NCBI RefSeq assembly: GCF_048128805.1
Contig: NC_136008.1
Location: 13,315,572 to 13,379,571, forward strand
DNA: 64,000 nucleotides
DNA from: Centroberyx gerrardi
Taxonomy: Eukaryota > Chordata > Actinopteri > Beryciformes > Berycidae
Direction: 5' to 3'
A program made the translations under genes and the position numbers. The notes beneath the pieces are model-generated. The model had not been told where the DNA came from and ran no database searches. It was given only the letters and a program-made list of their open reading frames with translations. Positions 45,901 to 58,500 of this stretch are shown here, one piece after another; the first letter of the stretch is position 1, and the number at the start of each line of letters is the position of its first letter.

Positions 45901-48900
45901 GTCTACTGTCAACATTGGTCAAGTGGTGTCCTGAGTTGTGGTGTAAATGCACAGTCATGCTCTGTTGTATTGTTTTATTGGCAGAAAATATAGATATGTA
46001 GAATATTGACAGTAATCCAGATAATATAGAAAATATGTTTCAGTAGCTACATCTAATGACATCAGATTAAGCACTCAAAATTGTTACAGTTGAGCGAATG
46101 GGTTTTATGCCAACAGCCACTTTTCACTTTTTCACTGTGACTGATTCTCATATTTGCACAATGTGGAGATAAGATGGCAGTAGCGATAGTTTGCCCAATA
46201 CAGCGGTGATAGCATTGCTTTTCCTCAGGTGTTGTTGAGCTGCACATCAAAGCCTGCAGGGTGTTTTGAGAGGAAATCAGACTCCGTTCTTTTTATAGCC
46301 AATTTCAGACTCCCTCTGCTGAGCAGGGGACGTGCCTGACACATGGGCACACACAGACACACACATACACACACACACTTAGACACACTCAAAACACACA
46401 ACCACTCAGCAACCATTCTCTGTTGGATTTTTTAAAAAGCGTTATAACAGGCAGGCAGGCAGCATCTTGATGGGAATCTGCCAGAAAATCTTTGAAATCT
46501 TCTTGGTCTGTAGCGAACCGCACGCTGTTTCAGCCCGGGGCTACCCAGTGAACACAGTCATTAGTTAACCACCAGATTGGCTATTTAAAGCCGAGCCTCT
46601 GCCTTACTGCTGGCCAACAGGGCCTATTTGACTTGGAAAAATCCAATAAGGAAAGAGTGGTCAGTCTTGTCAGGGACTGTGGAAAATGGAACAAAAAGAT
46701 AGATGACCTCAGGAGGGATGATTGATGAAGGAATAGCACGGAGGTCAGAGAGGGGGCAAAGAGAGAGGGTGAGGGGAGACTTGTTTTTGAAACGGGTGGA
46801 ATATGTTTGACATGAGTACATCATCTAACCAAACACATATGTGTTTTGAAGTACAACACGCAAGCACGCACGCACACTCACACACACTGTTTTCCTCTCT
46901 CTTTCTCTCTGTCTTCAGTCTCTTGAGGTTGTGTTCAGAGTGTGCAGAAGCAATTTGTGTACGGGCGTGTGTACGTGTGTGTGCTCACATAACAATAAAG
47001 TATGCATGCTGCACTGTATTTGTGTCCATTTGTGTGGCTTTTCGGGGGTGTGTATGTACATAAATCACTTCTTAATGCATTTCCCAGAAAGTGATCTGGT
47101 CAGAGGAAATGTTGTGACTCACCTAATCTGTGGCCCATCCGCATGACTCAGTCTAGAGTGGCCTCACCTCACACCTCCTGCTGGCTCAATCACTGATCCA
47201 CATCTGTCTCATTTCCTCTCTGCCACTTACACCCCCCTCTCTCACTCCCTCTGCCTCAACCCCTCCCTCCCTCTTTCCATTTCAACGGACTGCAGGTTTA
47301 CAAGGTGACTCAAGAAGCCGGGGGCAACAGAAAAGTGTGCCAGCGCCAGACGGTGTGACGGTGAAAAAGAAAAGAAGGCCAGGACGGCCCAGGAAGCAGC
47401 CGCTGCCCTCCCCTGTATCTCCCCCCACGCACTCCTCCACAGCTCCCCCTGTGTCATCGCCCGACCTCCTGCCGGGACACAGCCACAGCAGAGATGGTAG
47501 AGGAGTGGGAGGGAGAAAAGAGGAAAGAGTGGCGGAGAGAGAACAAGGAGGAGGCGATACAGTGCAGCAGGTGACTGAGTCAGTATTGCAGGCCAAGAGG
47601 AAGAGAGGACGGAAGAGGAAGCACAGCGATTCCCCCTGTCGTCAGAGGTAAACACTCAACTGCTCCACTCCAGCGCATACTATCGCACCTGAACTGGTTG
47701 ACTTGCATTGAAAAATACAATACAGCCACTCACCACTACTATATTAACACATGGTTTTCAGCACTGTGTGCTAAGCCAGTGCCTTTTCTCTCTTTCTCTT
47801 TTTTTCTCTCTATCATTCTATCTCTCTCTTCATGCCTTCTTTTTAGTGTCGGTGAGGATAAGCCAGAGTGTGACGCCCCCCCTGAATGTTTCGGCCAGTC
47901 AGAGCTTGACCCGTCTCCGTCCCAAACAGTAACCGTCCAATGGGAGGAGAGAGCTGATGTTCCACCCAGGAAGAAGTTTCTGAGGGCAGGGCTCTACTCT
48001 GATGATTACAAAACCACAGAGTGAGTTCATTAGACACTGGGTGGACAGAATTCGCATACTGCATAAGCATAATTTATTGTTCATCTTCTAAATGCTGTCA
48101 TGCATCTGTTTTGCAGTCCCCCCTCCCAAGCCCAGCAGGCTAGCAGAGAGAGTATGGAATACACACCAGGAGAGCGCGACTACAGCCTTTTGCCTGCTCC
48201 TATCCATGTTGGTGAGTATATGTGAATGTGCTGTCATTCCTGTAGCTGTTTGTAGTCTCTCCCTATGACTTCTAATTGTATCTGAAAGAGACAGCCCCTC
48301 CAAATTCCCCTTGTGTCTTCCAGGGAAGTACCTGAGGCTAAAGCGGATTGATTTCCAGTTGCCCTATGATGTTCTGTGGCTCTGGAGGAACAACCAGGTA
48401 CGGTTTCGCTCCTTAACACAACAACAGGAGGTCGGAGGTGACTAATACAGTCTAATAAAGCCAGCCATAACTTTCATAGTGTAACAGTTCTTGTGTAGTA
48501 GGGGGGATGCCAAGCTGAAGCCTCTTTGGAGAAAATAAAAAGCAAGTGTTAAGATGAGATCACTCTGGTTTAATAAATATGCACTGTACACATGTGTAGC
48601 GGGATGTAAACCTCATGTTGTTTTGTCACAGCTTCACAGGCAGCCTGCTGTGCCCCTGAAGAGGAAGCGGCACTACTGTGAGTAGTCAGCATTGGATGTG
48701 TGATGTTCAGGTTCAGTTGGGTCCGATCCATACTTTTATCTTACACCCTCTCCCTGTCTCTCTCCCTTTCTCTCCCTCTCACTCATTCACTCACTCACTC
48801 CCTCTCCCCCCCTCTCTCAGGCCGGCTGAAGGAGAAGACTGTATCCTCTCAGCAGGCAGTGGTGAGTTTGAGAAGAGAAAGATGTTCCATAGCATCGAAG

Positions 48901-50207
48901 GCTGTGCCCATACTAATCGTAACTAAAACTTACATGCATCCCTCCATTCGCTTCTTTTCAGGAGGAGAGCTCTAGCGACATTACCAGCCTCTTTCCTCAC
49001 CTCGACATGGATCCTTTGACCAGCAGTGAGAGGTATGGAAAGAACACGCACCCATTTACATTTCGAGCTAAACTATTGGATGCGCTAACACTGTTCTAAT
49101 GTCTATGGTAATGGCTAATGTTTCTCTCTGTGTGCCGGCCAGGAGCTTTGTGGTGAAGCACCATGTGTTCCTGGTGAGGAACTGGGAGCTGGTGAGAGAT
49201 AGACAGATCCAACTGAGGATAGAGAGGGAGAGGGAGAGAGAGAGAGAGGCAGAAGGAGAGGAGAGGGACACGCGGCATCTGTCCTGTGATGGAGCCAATG
49301 GGGACGACAGCCACATCAAGTCAGGTCCATGAAGCAAGTGTGTGTGTTAGTTTTTGTTTCTGTAGGTGTTTGTGTATGTATACGTGTATGCGGTTGAACT
49401 GTATACATTTTCATTTCTACTGTACATCTATATGGATGTCTTTTTGTGTCCTGTGTGTGTGCGTCTTTGTTTTTTGTGTGTGCATGTACTGTATATGTGC
49501 GTGTGTTGGTGTTCTGCTTACTGCCCGTTGTCCTCATATTTGGCTTGTCTCTCCATATCATACTCAGCAGTATAAACTAAGTGGTTTTCCAACCACAGAC
49601 TTTCAGCCTGCAGAAATGTTTCCCCATTTCTGTCATCTGCTACTGGTGTCCAAGAACCCAGCAGGAATCAGCTTTCCCCATTAACAATAAAACCACACTG
49701 TTTCCATCAAAGAGTCCCTGACTGATCACAGATAGAAGAGGGGAAATAAGGACACACACACATACACACACTTACAAATAGAATTGAACGGTCCTGCTGT
49801 GATCCCTTCCCTCCTGTACTGCCATCATTAACATATACTGTGTGACCTTTGACCCTCAGATCAGCCAGTGGGGGTGGAGGAGATGGTCATCAGCAGTGAC
49901 CCCCACTGTCAGACTCAGGACACCTCCAGCCCTCGCACTGCCAGCCCCCATGTGAGTACATGCTGAAAAAATGCAACATTTCCCACAGAAAATAAATGTC
50001 TTTTCTTTTAGCGATTCAATTTTCCACACGGATGGAAATCTGCAACTGCATTTAGTCCTGCATATTTGTTCACCACAGCCTACCAAAACCCAGAATAGAC
50101 AAGAGGAGGAAAGAGAGGAAGAAAAAAGAGGGGAAGAAGAGGTTTGCAGCAGAGAATTGAGGAGGAAACGGCTGAATGACTTACTCCTGACCCTGCAACA
50201 TTCATAA
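39977..50207 (+). CDS. ash1l: ASH1L-like chromatin protein lacking SET, bromo, PHD and BAH domains
   Basis: Full-length ASH1L is a nuclear Trithorax-group H3K36 methyltransferase. This copy lacks the catalytic part. Exons: 39977-40630, 41550-45729, 47296-47647, 47847-48020, 48117-48211, 48324-48397, 48632-48677, 48821-48861, 48962-49032, 49143-49324, 49860-49951, 50079-50207. Phases agree and give 2,029 residues; human is about 2,970. Conserved pieces include [14 protein letters not shown] near the N-terminus and four AT-hooks ([35 protein letters not shown]). Also kept are [22 protein letters not shown] and the pre-AWS segment [11 protein letters not shown] (about 1827-1837). Next come the linker [14 protein letters not shown] and a C-terminal basic helix ending in [12 protein letters not shown]. 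The AWS-SET-post-SET block would fall between 48677 and 48821, and the bromo-PHD-BAH block between 49324 and 49860. Neither is present. A Lys/Glu-rich tract replaces the mammalian GLVNKD-type repeats. Order with dap3 and rusc1 matches human, so this is a true ASH1L relative. Confidence 0.9.
40631..41549 (+). other. ash1l: ash1l intron between first and second coding exons
   Basis: No exon seen. Pyrimidine-rich from 41160 to 41370, with acceptor CCCTCCAG before 41550. Confidence 0.6.
45730..47295 (+). other. ash1l: ash1l intron after the large exon
   Basis: No exon recognised on reading all frames. In human ASH1L a conserved Lys-rich segment ([19 protein letters not shown]) precedes the fourth AT-hook. 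It is not found here. Confidence 0.55.
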
Positions 50208-50716
50208 GCTAAGAGAGAGAGGTAAGTAGAGCTTCAGACAGAGCTGCAAGGTAAGAGAAACAGAGAGAGAGAGAGAGAAAGAGAGTCAGGGGAATGCATT
50301 ATTTGACTGACAGGATCTTGTCTCTGTGCAGGTGGGACCACTCCGGGAAAGGGACCAGGCCCACCATTGGACAGATGGACGGGAAGCGATGTCTCCACAC
50401 TACTACCACAGTAGTAGTACCACAGAGAACAAGGCAAAGATGAGAAGAGGACAGAAGGAAGAACGATGGCGAAAGAAAATGCATGAAAGACATCTCACAC
50501 ACTCGCAGATGAGTGTGTTGAACCCAGTGCTCAGAAGGGCATCACACCAAGGATGAAACCATGGCAACGCATCCTTTGTCCAAGTGGCGAGGGATGAGAG
50601 AAACACAGAGAGAGACTGTCCCAGCTGAAAGAAACAGACCAGCTCAAATGAATTTGCACTAGTGCTGGATGAAGAAGCACACTAAAGACTGCATGCTAAG
50701 TGGCCACACTATAAAT

Positions 50717-50750
<34 letters not shown>

Positions 50751-52350
50751 TTTGATCGCCCTTACTTTGGCACCTTAAGCAAACTGGCAAAGAGAGACAT
50801 TGCTCGGAGAGTGAAAGTGGACACATGGTACTCGACGTTTCAGCTCTGAAGTTTCCAAGAGGCGAGGAGCTTACAACCTGCTCAGAGGAACAAGAATGTG
50901 GGCCGGGCCTCAATAGGTCAAACTAGCACCCTCATTTACTCCTTTAGCTTTCAAAGTTACATCGGTCTTTATCAGTGCAGATGTGGGAAAGGACATAAGG
51001 AGAGAAGGGAGCCACTTAAAAAAAACTGTCGTGACAGTGTTATGGTCTTCTCCGCTTTACCAAGACAGCGTCTGTTATCTACCAGTGAATAGGCAGGGGG
51101 AGGGGTCGGACTTAGTGATAGCAGGAATTTTGGCATCGCTGCAATAGAATTTCTAATGAGGTTTTAAGAAAGAAAGAAGTTATTTTTGAAAATGGCAGAT
51201 TGAGTACTCTCTACTGAAGAAATCAACACAGTATATCGATGGTAGGAACGTTTATTGTTGACTATTTTCAGTATTGCTTCCCGGGGGGTGGGAGGGGGTA
51301 AAGTGTTTTTGTTTACTTCAGACTGCCTTTGAGAATGTTTCGCTCTTTGCTCCAGTCAGAGCATTGACAATCAGAATGTCTTAGGGGGAGAAGGAGAGGA
51401 GGAGAGGAGGAGAGAGGAAAGGGAATGAGAGAGAGAATTTACCCCTAATGCTCTGTAGAAGTGCCATGTTGTCTTGTGTATACCTAAGCGAAATCATGCA
51501 GTCTTTAAAAGCAATATCTCCTGTGATAAGGACTACATAAGGACTTCCTTTGTTGTGTTTTTTTTTTTTTAATTGTGAATATTTGGGGATTGGAGGTCAT
51601 TTTTCTGTACAGATACATAGTAGATTGTTCTCATCATAGGAGCATTGGGCTAATCCACTTAGTCAGCAGTGGAAGGAACCACAGCGTTTAGTTCCATGTG
51701 AATGTACATAGAGACAGAACCGTTTCCCTTCTATCAACAGTAGCGTGTAAAATTAGTATTATACATTACATAATACTATTGGGATTATACATAAAAGTTA
51801 ATAATCAAAGCCTTCATTTTACTAAGATGTTTTTAACAAATTATATAACTGACCAATATGATATATCAAATATTTCTCTTTAAAATTGACTATGATTGTA
51901 TATGAATTTTTTCTAGAATACATAATTTGTCTCTTTTTGGTTGAGTGTAATTTTTTTTCTATTGGTCAGACAATCAGTGATAAGTGAATTAGTTAGTTTT
52001 TTTCCAGTGTTAAATTCAGCTCTATTTCAGTAGTGAGGCTTCCAATAACAAGCCAAGAAAGTGCAATTTCTTTGACTGTTTACATACTGTATGTATATTT
52101 CTCTCTTTCCTTTTTTAACTAAGAGCACTACATTATTGCCAGTGGATGATTAACTTTATAGCAAAGGTACACATAAAGAGTTATTTATCTAGTTTGCATG
52201 ACATGTAACCTTTGCCTATTGCCTCTGATAATGTGCATCTGAAAAACAAAACTTCATCAAAAACAAAACTATTGTAACTCAACGCCATAGAATGTCAGTT
52301 CAACCTTTTGCCTCTATATCCATGATAATAAAAGCATTTTATGTCTACTA
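50208..52350 (+). other. ash1l: ash1l 3' UTR, probably with one intron
   Basis: No conserved coding sequence. A donor GTAAGTAG lies at about 50222, 15 bases after the stop, with an acceptor TGTGCAG ending near 50331. This suggests a 3' UTR intron too close to the stop to trigger decay. AATAAA at 52327-52332 is the likely end. Confidence 0.55.
52327..52332 (+). terminator. ash1l: ash1l poly(A) signal (candidate)
   Basis: Canonical AATAAA in an AT-rich context about 2.1 kb after the stop codon. Confidence 0.55.
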
Positions 52351-52894
52351 CTAAACCCTGTGAACTAAGCTACATGGCTTCCTCATTGTTGTGTATGTGG
52401 AGGGGGGTACTGCAGTGACGTTAATTAGCTTGTGCTAACAGTGCTATCTAGTGGCGTGAGATTGAATATCTCACACTGTGTTGTCCTCCATAATGACCCA
52501 CAATGGAGGCCGCTATCAAAAGAACACTCCTACAAGATGGGGGAGGGCTGCAGCTCGCTCCGGAGATTGGTTCCCTTCGCTCTGCCCTCCGCAACATCCT
52601 AGGACATCCTGGGACCGGGTCCGGCCAATGAAATGACAGGCATCTCCATGAAGCATTTCCTGGGGACTTTAAAGGAACATAGAGTATAATAATAATTAAA
52701 AATGTTTATGGTCGTCTTTTTCACTTCCTCTGCCAGGACTGATCTGACAGATTGCTTCCTGTCAGATTGCATATTGCAGCAATAAAGGAAATGAAATCAG
52801 TTTAACATTTTCTGAGATGTCTTCACACATGACTTCCTGATTAATAACCTCAGCTATGGTCGGAACAACATGACTCAAACAGCTGAACAGGTTT

Positions 52895-53209
52895 GGTTTA
52901 TACTGATCATTTTATTTGGTGTATTTACAAACAAGCACATGCAGGAGCTGGACAGTGACTGACACTACAGGGGCACTGAACTATATGCAACAGTAAGATA
53001 CAGGGTTTGTCTACAGGGCAGGCTACATGACACCAGAGAGAGAGAGAGTTACAGAACCCACTGCTACACGCAGCCGTGCACACACACACACACACACACA
53101 CACAGATACACAAGTGAAAACGCAGATGTGCAGACACATGAATGTGCTCACACTCGTATCTGCGTACACTGCATACCCTGCCACACACTGCGATGCACGC
53201 TCACACATG

Positions 53210-53241
<32 letters not shown>

Positions 53242-55584
53242 GAACCCCAGATAGATAGAGAGAGACAGACTAGAGGGGTCAGATAGAGAGCTATACCTTT
53301 CGGAAACCTGAAGACCAATAAATAGTACATCCAATAAATTAACAGCTTTCAAACAAATGCATTTACACTATAATCTCACATTTGGAAAATACACTTAAAT
53401 CAACAAAAAAAGCATTGTTAACACAATAAAATAATGTGTAAACTGATACTTTAATCTTTTATCTTTATCTAGATTGCTGCAGACAGATAATCTCTTGTAA
53501 ACACCTAGGTATTATCCACTTGATGGCAACGAGATTGCAAGTTTATTGCGCTCATTAGATACAAGTTATGAGCACTCGTTTAACTTAATGCTACTCGCAT
53601 CATTTTCCCTGGACTGTTGCCATAGTGACAATAATCTCATGCTACATGGCATTGGCACAATAACATTAGGAAACCTTGAGGAACTGAGCCTTCCCTGACC
53701 AATCAATAGCGATACTTGAGCATGAAACTTTCCTGCCGAATTAAATGGAGGTATTCTAATGTCAACCGTTCCTGACCCGTTAAAGGCAGGCTCTTTTACT
53801 TTAAGTTTGACTTTTCAAGCCTCCTGTTGCTTTAACAGGCTTCAGGTGTGAACTTGCATGAGCACATTAAATTAAAACCATGACTTCATGATAAACAAAC
53901 GGCTTTTAGTTGTACATATACCTATATGCATAGTCATCAATACCAAATCTACCGAATAACTACCAAAATATATGACACAAACCAATGTATTGTATATGAG
54001 CATCATTAGAATCAACATATCACTTCCACAACTACCACTTCTACTACCACTATCATTACTATCAATGATTATGATAACCAAACATGGCAGGAAGGGTTAA
54101 GATAAATACGAAAGCTGAGGTACAACAGGTGAAGACCAGCCACCAAACCTGCAGACTTTACAGTAGCATTATACTTTACATACATCAGGGATTTTCCTTA
54201 CTGCATTAATTTTAAGTTCAGATAGTCTTGAACGTGAGCTGAGCATCGTTGTGTGAGGTGTTTACTTCACTTCAGCCTGTGTCTGTCTGTGAGGTTTTGG
54301 ACGAGTAGAAAGATTTAGCTACAGGATTGCTACAGCGGTTATAGCATACTGTTGTCTGATAGTAGGTTATCCTCTATATATGTGTGGGATAGATAAGATA
54401 TTTTGTGGCATTCACTCAAAGCATTCATAGCACAGTACAATGCATACAGTGTTTTAAAGGTATGAGGCTAAATCTTAACTATTTTGTGGATATGATGTCA
54501 AGACAATGGCAATATATAAAGCACACAGGAGGGAAGATACTGGATTCCATACTTAAACAAACACATACATCTTGCTGTTTGCATGTATAACGACCACTGG
54601 ATGTGTTCTGTGAGTTGAAATATAAGGAGAGCAGTAAAATAAAGTCTTCATACATGAATTTGCAATGATCCACATCCTCAATATGACCTCAGTGTTTAGC
54701 TGTCGTTTATGTTTCACTATCTGCTTTCTCTTGTTCATCTATCTTTCTATCTATCTTGGTAATATCAATCTCTATTCATATACCTATATATATTTTGTAT
54801 GTATATTTATACAGTCAAATATAGTAGCAGAAACATGTCAAACACACAGGAACCAGGCGATAAAGGTGAGAGGTCAATAGGGGTGGAAGGTCAATAGAAC
54901 ACAGAACACAGCTACAGGTCACTACATTACTACGCAGTACGCAACAGGAGCTACGGCCCAGTACTCTAACATGGCTTTCTCCACTCGACAGCCTGCTAGC
55001 CAAGACTCTACTGCTGACGGCTAGAAATATTAACGTGGCTACAACCAGGCTATCGATTGTCACCTCCTCACAGTAGCCAGCTGCTGATCTGAAAGCATTT
55101 GGATCTGCTAAAGCAACACAGTGGTTCATCCACGCCATTCCCTTGTGGTCACTTTCAGATCAGCGGCTGACAAGGAAAGCAGACGGTGAAAGAAGGACAT
55201 TTAAAGGGATACATCACTCCAAGATAGATCAAAGATGAGGTCTTCCCCTCAGACATGGTATAAATTTGACTTGAGTCATTATTTCACACCATCTGCTGTA
55301 TTCCTGCTGCTAAAATCCATCAGTTTAATGCTACCAAATTGGATGGATCATGATGGAAAAAAATCATTCCCATATGTTCGTAAGGGAGAGAGGGTTGCAG
55401 ATTGCTCCTGATGCTAATAAAGCAGAACAGATGGTGCTATGTACTCAACTCAAACTCTAACCAAGCCGGCGTGAGCTATCCCTTTCAGAGTAGTGGCGCC
55501 TCACCATAACCTCTCACTATTTGCCTAAAATGCTTTTTTGTTGTTGTTTTTCATTTATTGAGAGCAGCGATTATGATGCCGAAG
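52895..55584 (-). other. rusc1: rusc1 3' UTR (inferred)
   Basis: Long non-coding stretch after the rusc1 stop. A minus-strand AATAAA (plus-strand TTTATT at 52911-52916) could end the transcript. CA runs lie at 53083-53105 and 53211-53237. Other minus-strand signals occur inside, so a shorter UTR is possible. Confidence 0.45.
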
Positions 55585-58500
55585 TCACATGATGAGGGAG
55601 GTGTAGCCAATAGGTACCAGCCCCTCTATGTCTCCCTGACGACAGCGAATCCAGTCTTGGTCAACGCCTCCTAAAACCACGAGCTCCTCCCCTTTGCAGA
55701 AGCTGAGCTCCGACCCCGCTCCAGTGTGGTCACACAGCGTCCGTACTGACCTGGGGAGACAGCAGAGTTTCAGCCAACATCACCAACACTTACACCAACC
55801 ACAAACAAGAAAACATGTCATCCCCAGCAAATGACACAGGCAGCCCTTGAATCAATCAACCCTCAAGTTCAATCAAAATCAAACTGGTGGTGTAGCAGTT
55901 ATGGTCTCTCTAAAAAAAATTTAATTTTGAGCTTAAATTCTAGCGTCCCCATCAGGCCAATCGTAATTTTTAAAATGTGCCATCCCCCCAAGTTTAATCA
56001 AAATTGGACCAGTGCTCTCTGAGATATCATGTTGGAGTTAACACTTTTGATCTTTAATTATAGCGCCCCCATTAGGCCAATCAGTGTAATTTGTGAGGAT
56101 AGCTGGATTTGTGTAGCAACTTTCATGTCAATCTGACTTATGGTATACTTACGGTGTATGAGTTGGGGCCTTTCAAAGTTTGAAATGTTGACCTTTAATT
56201 ATAGCACCCCCATTAGGCCAATCAGTGTAATTTGTGAGGATAGCTGGATTTGTGTAGCAACTTTCATGTCAATCTGACTTATGGTATACTTACGGTGTAT
56301 GAGTTGGGGCCTTTCAAAGTTTGAAATGTTGACCTTTAATTATAGCACCCCCATTTGGCCAAATAGTGAAATGCTTTTAAACATCAGAACACAGTGCCAA
56401 ACTGCATCATCCCTCAAGGTTTTGTCAAAATCAGATTAGCGGTGTGAGATATCACCTGAGATACCACATTCGATAAACAGAAGGACAGATAGAAGGACAA
56501 AGCCCAATCTACAGTCCCCACCCAAATCCTGATTTCATTATGTGAGCGTCAACAACATCAAAAGGCGCCCTTCATATCACCATCACCATCATCCCGTGTG
56601 TGTTGTACCTGAGTGGTCTGGGTTTGTCCCTCATCTCCAGTGTCTCCACCTCTCTCTCCGTCTCTGGCTCACTCTCTCCCTGCGGCTCTGCTGCCCTCCT
56701 CATCGTCGGGGTGGAGCTGCTGCTCACCATCCGGGTCAGCGCTGTGACCCCAGGAGCCAACCACTGAGACGGACGCCTGCAGAGAGAGACAGAGACAGAG
56801 CGAGAGAGGGAAAGACAGAGAGAGAGAGTGAGACAGAGGAATCACAGACACTTATGACAGTTACCTTTCAAGCAACAGAGCAGTGGTTTTCTATTTTGTG
56901 CCATCGTGACTCAAGAGTATCCAGGTTTTCATTCTGACCTGCTGTAGTGTTTGGTCAGAATGAAAACCTGGACACTCTGGGGTCACGATGAAACCACTGC
57001 AGCGTACATGAATATACTTTGCATCAGCTAACCTGGTTGGTGGTATGTGACCTGACGGGCTGTTGGGGCTTTTAGAGGCTCCAAAGAGCCGGCCCAGACC
57101 CCAGGGGACTGGAGCACCGCTGTTGACCCGAGGGAAGTCGCTCCCTGCCTGGACCTGGAGCTCCGGCAGGTCCCTCTTCATCCCCTCCTTTTTCTGGCTC
57201 AGCTCAACCAGGTTCTGGCTCAGCCGGCCTCCCCAGCGCACCATTGCCCCCCATCCCTGCTGGATCACCTATATATAAAAAAAAAAAGAGTGAGAGCGCT
57301 GCAGGGACACACTCGCATACATGACTACAACCACTGAAGAGGCACGGAAAGGTGAATACCTGTCCTGCCTGCTGAGCAAGGCTGTCCTCCTCAACACTAG
57401 GGGGAGGTAACTCTCCGATTTCCTTCTCCTGTACCCACAACAGCTGAGGACTTGTCTGCCCGAGGCTGACTGGGGTCTTGTTGCTCAGGTTGCTATTCGA
57501 TGATTCCCCTGACCCTCCGTTCATCTGATTGGCCGAGGGTGAGGAGCCTGCATTATCATTGGCCGCCTCGGGCTCTGGGCTTCTAAAGTCCACTTCTGAT
57601 AGGCTCTCGAGGTAGCTGCTGTCCCGGGCCTTGGAGAGGGACCCGCTGGGTGAGAGCCTGAATCCTACATCCTGACTGGGTGGACTGGGGATCTCTGGGC
57701 TGTGACTGTCTGGCTCTAAATGGTGGTGCTGGAAGAGCAGGTCGAGGTTAAAGGTCAGCAGGCTGAGGGGCTGCAGCAGGAGGAGCAGCTCCTCGAACAG
57801 AGGCTGGCAGGTGGTCAACGACAGACGCATAAAGGAGGATGGACGGTAGTACGTCTCCAGCACATCTGACAGAAAGACAGATCACTCTTATTTACAAGCA
57901 TGTTCACAACGATGACATGAACATGAATCATGATGGAAGTGGCAGGAACTTACCGCCGCAAAACTGAAGGTGAGACAGCCAGAAATCAAGAAGCTTGGTA
58001 CTGAAAGACAGAGAAAGACGATTAACCAGGTGAGAAGAGGAATACTGAGGATACATAGAGGATGTGTGTGGAGAAATGAGAATATGAGTGCAATAAACTG
58101 ATGAAATCACATTTTTAAACTATTGCAACACCTTCCTTGCTATCAGTAAAGGCCAGGGAGGAATAAGAGCCAAGACTTACTTGAGCAGGCCGAGGAGGAA
58201 GGCGTTGAACCTGTGTTTGCTCTGTTTGAGCTGGGGCAGCTCTCCAACTCTGACTTGTAGGTTGTACAAGGCCTGGGTTTTAGGACCTTGAGAAACGGGT
58301 GGAGAGGATGAAGAGAAAATACATAGAGAGAGAGAGAGAGAGATGAGGAGGGGAAATTACAGAGGTGAGAAGAAAAAAAATAACAGTGAGGCTTTGGCAC
58401 TCGAAGGCCAATCAATATCCATATCCTTTTGTTCACTTTATTCGGCATTTTCAGACACTGAAAGCTGAAGTATTGAGTGATGATGTGGAAAGGTGAGAGA

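Noticed and set aside
39977-50207. ash1l copy as a decaying pseudogene
   Set aside because: Twelve exons keep frame, canonical splice sites and conserved short motifs over 6 kb. A neutral relic would be expected to carry stops and frame breaks.
50320-50556. Open frame after the ash1l stop as a BAH or PHD remnant
   Set aside because: The translation (for example GPLRERDQAHHWTDGREA) has none of the Cys/His spacing of PHD or the hydrophobic pattern of BAH.
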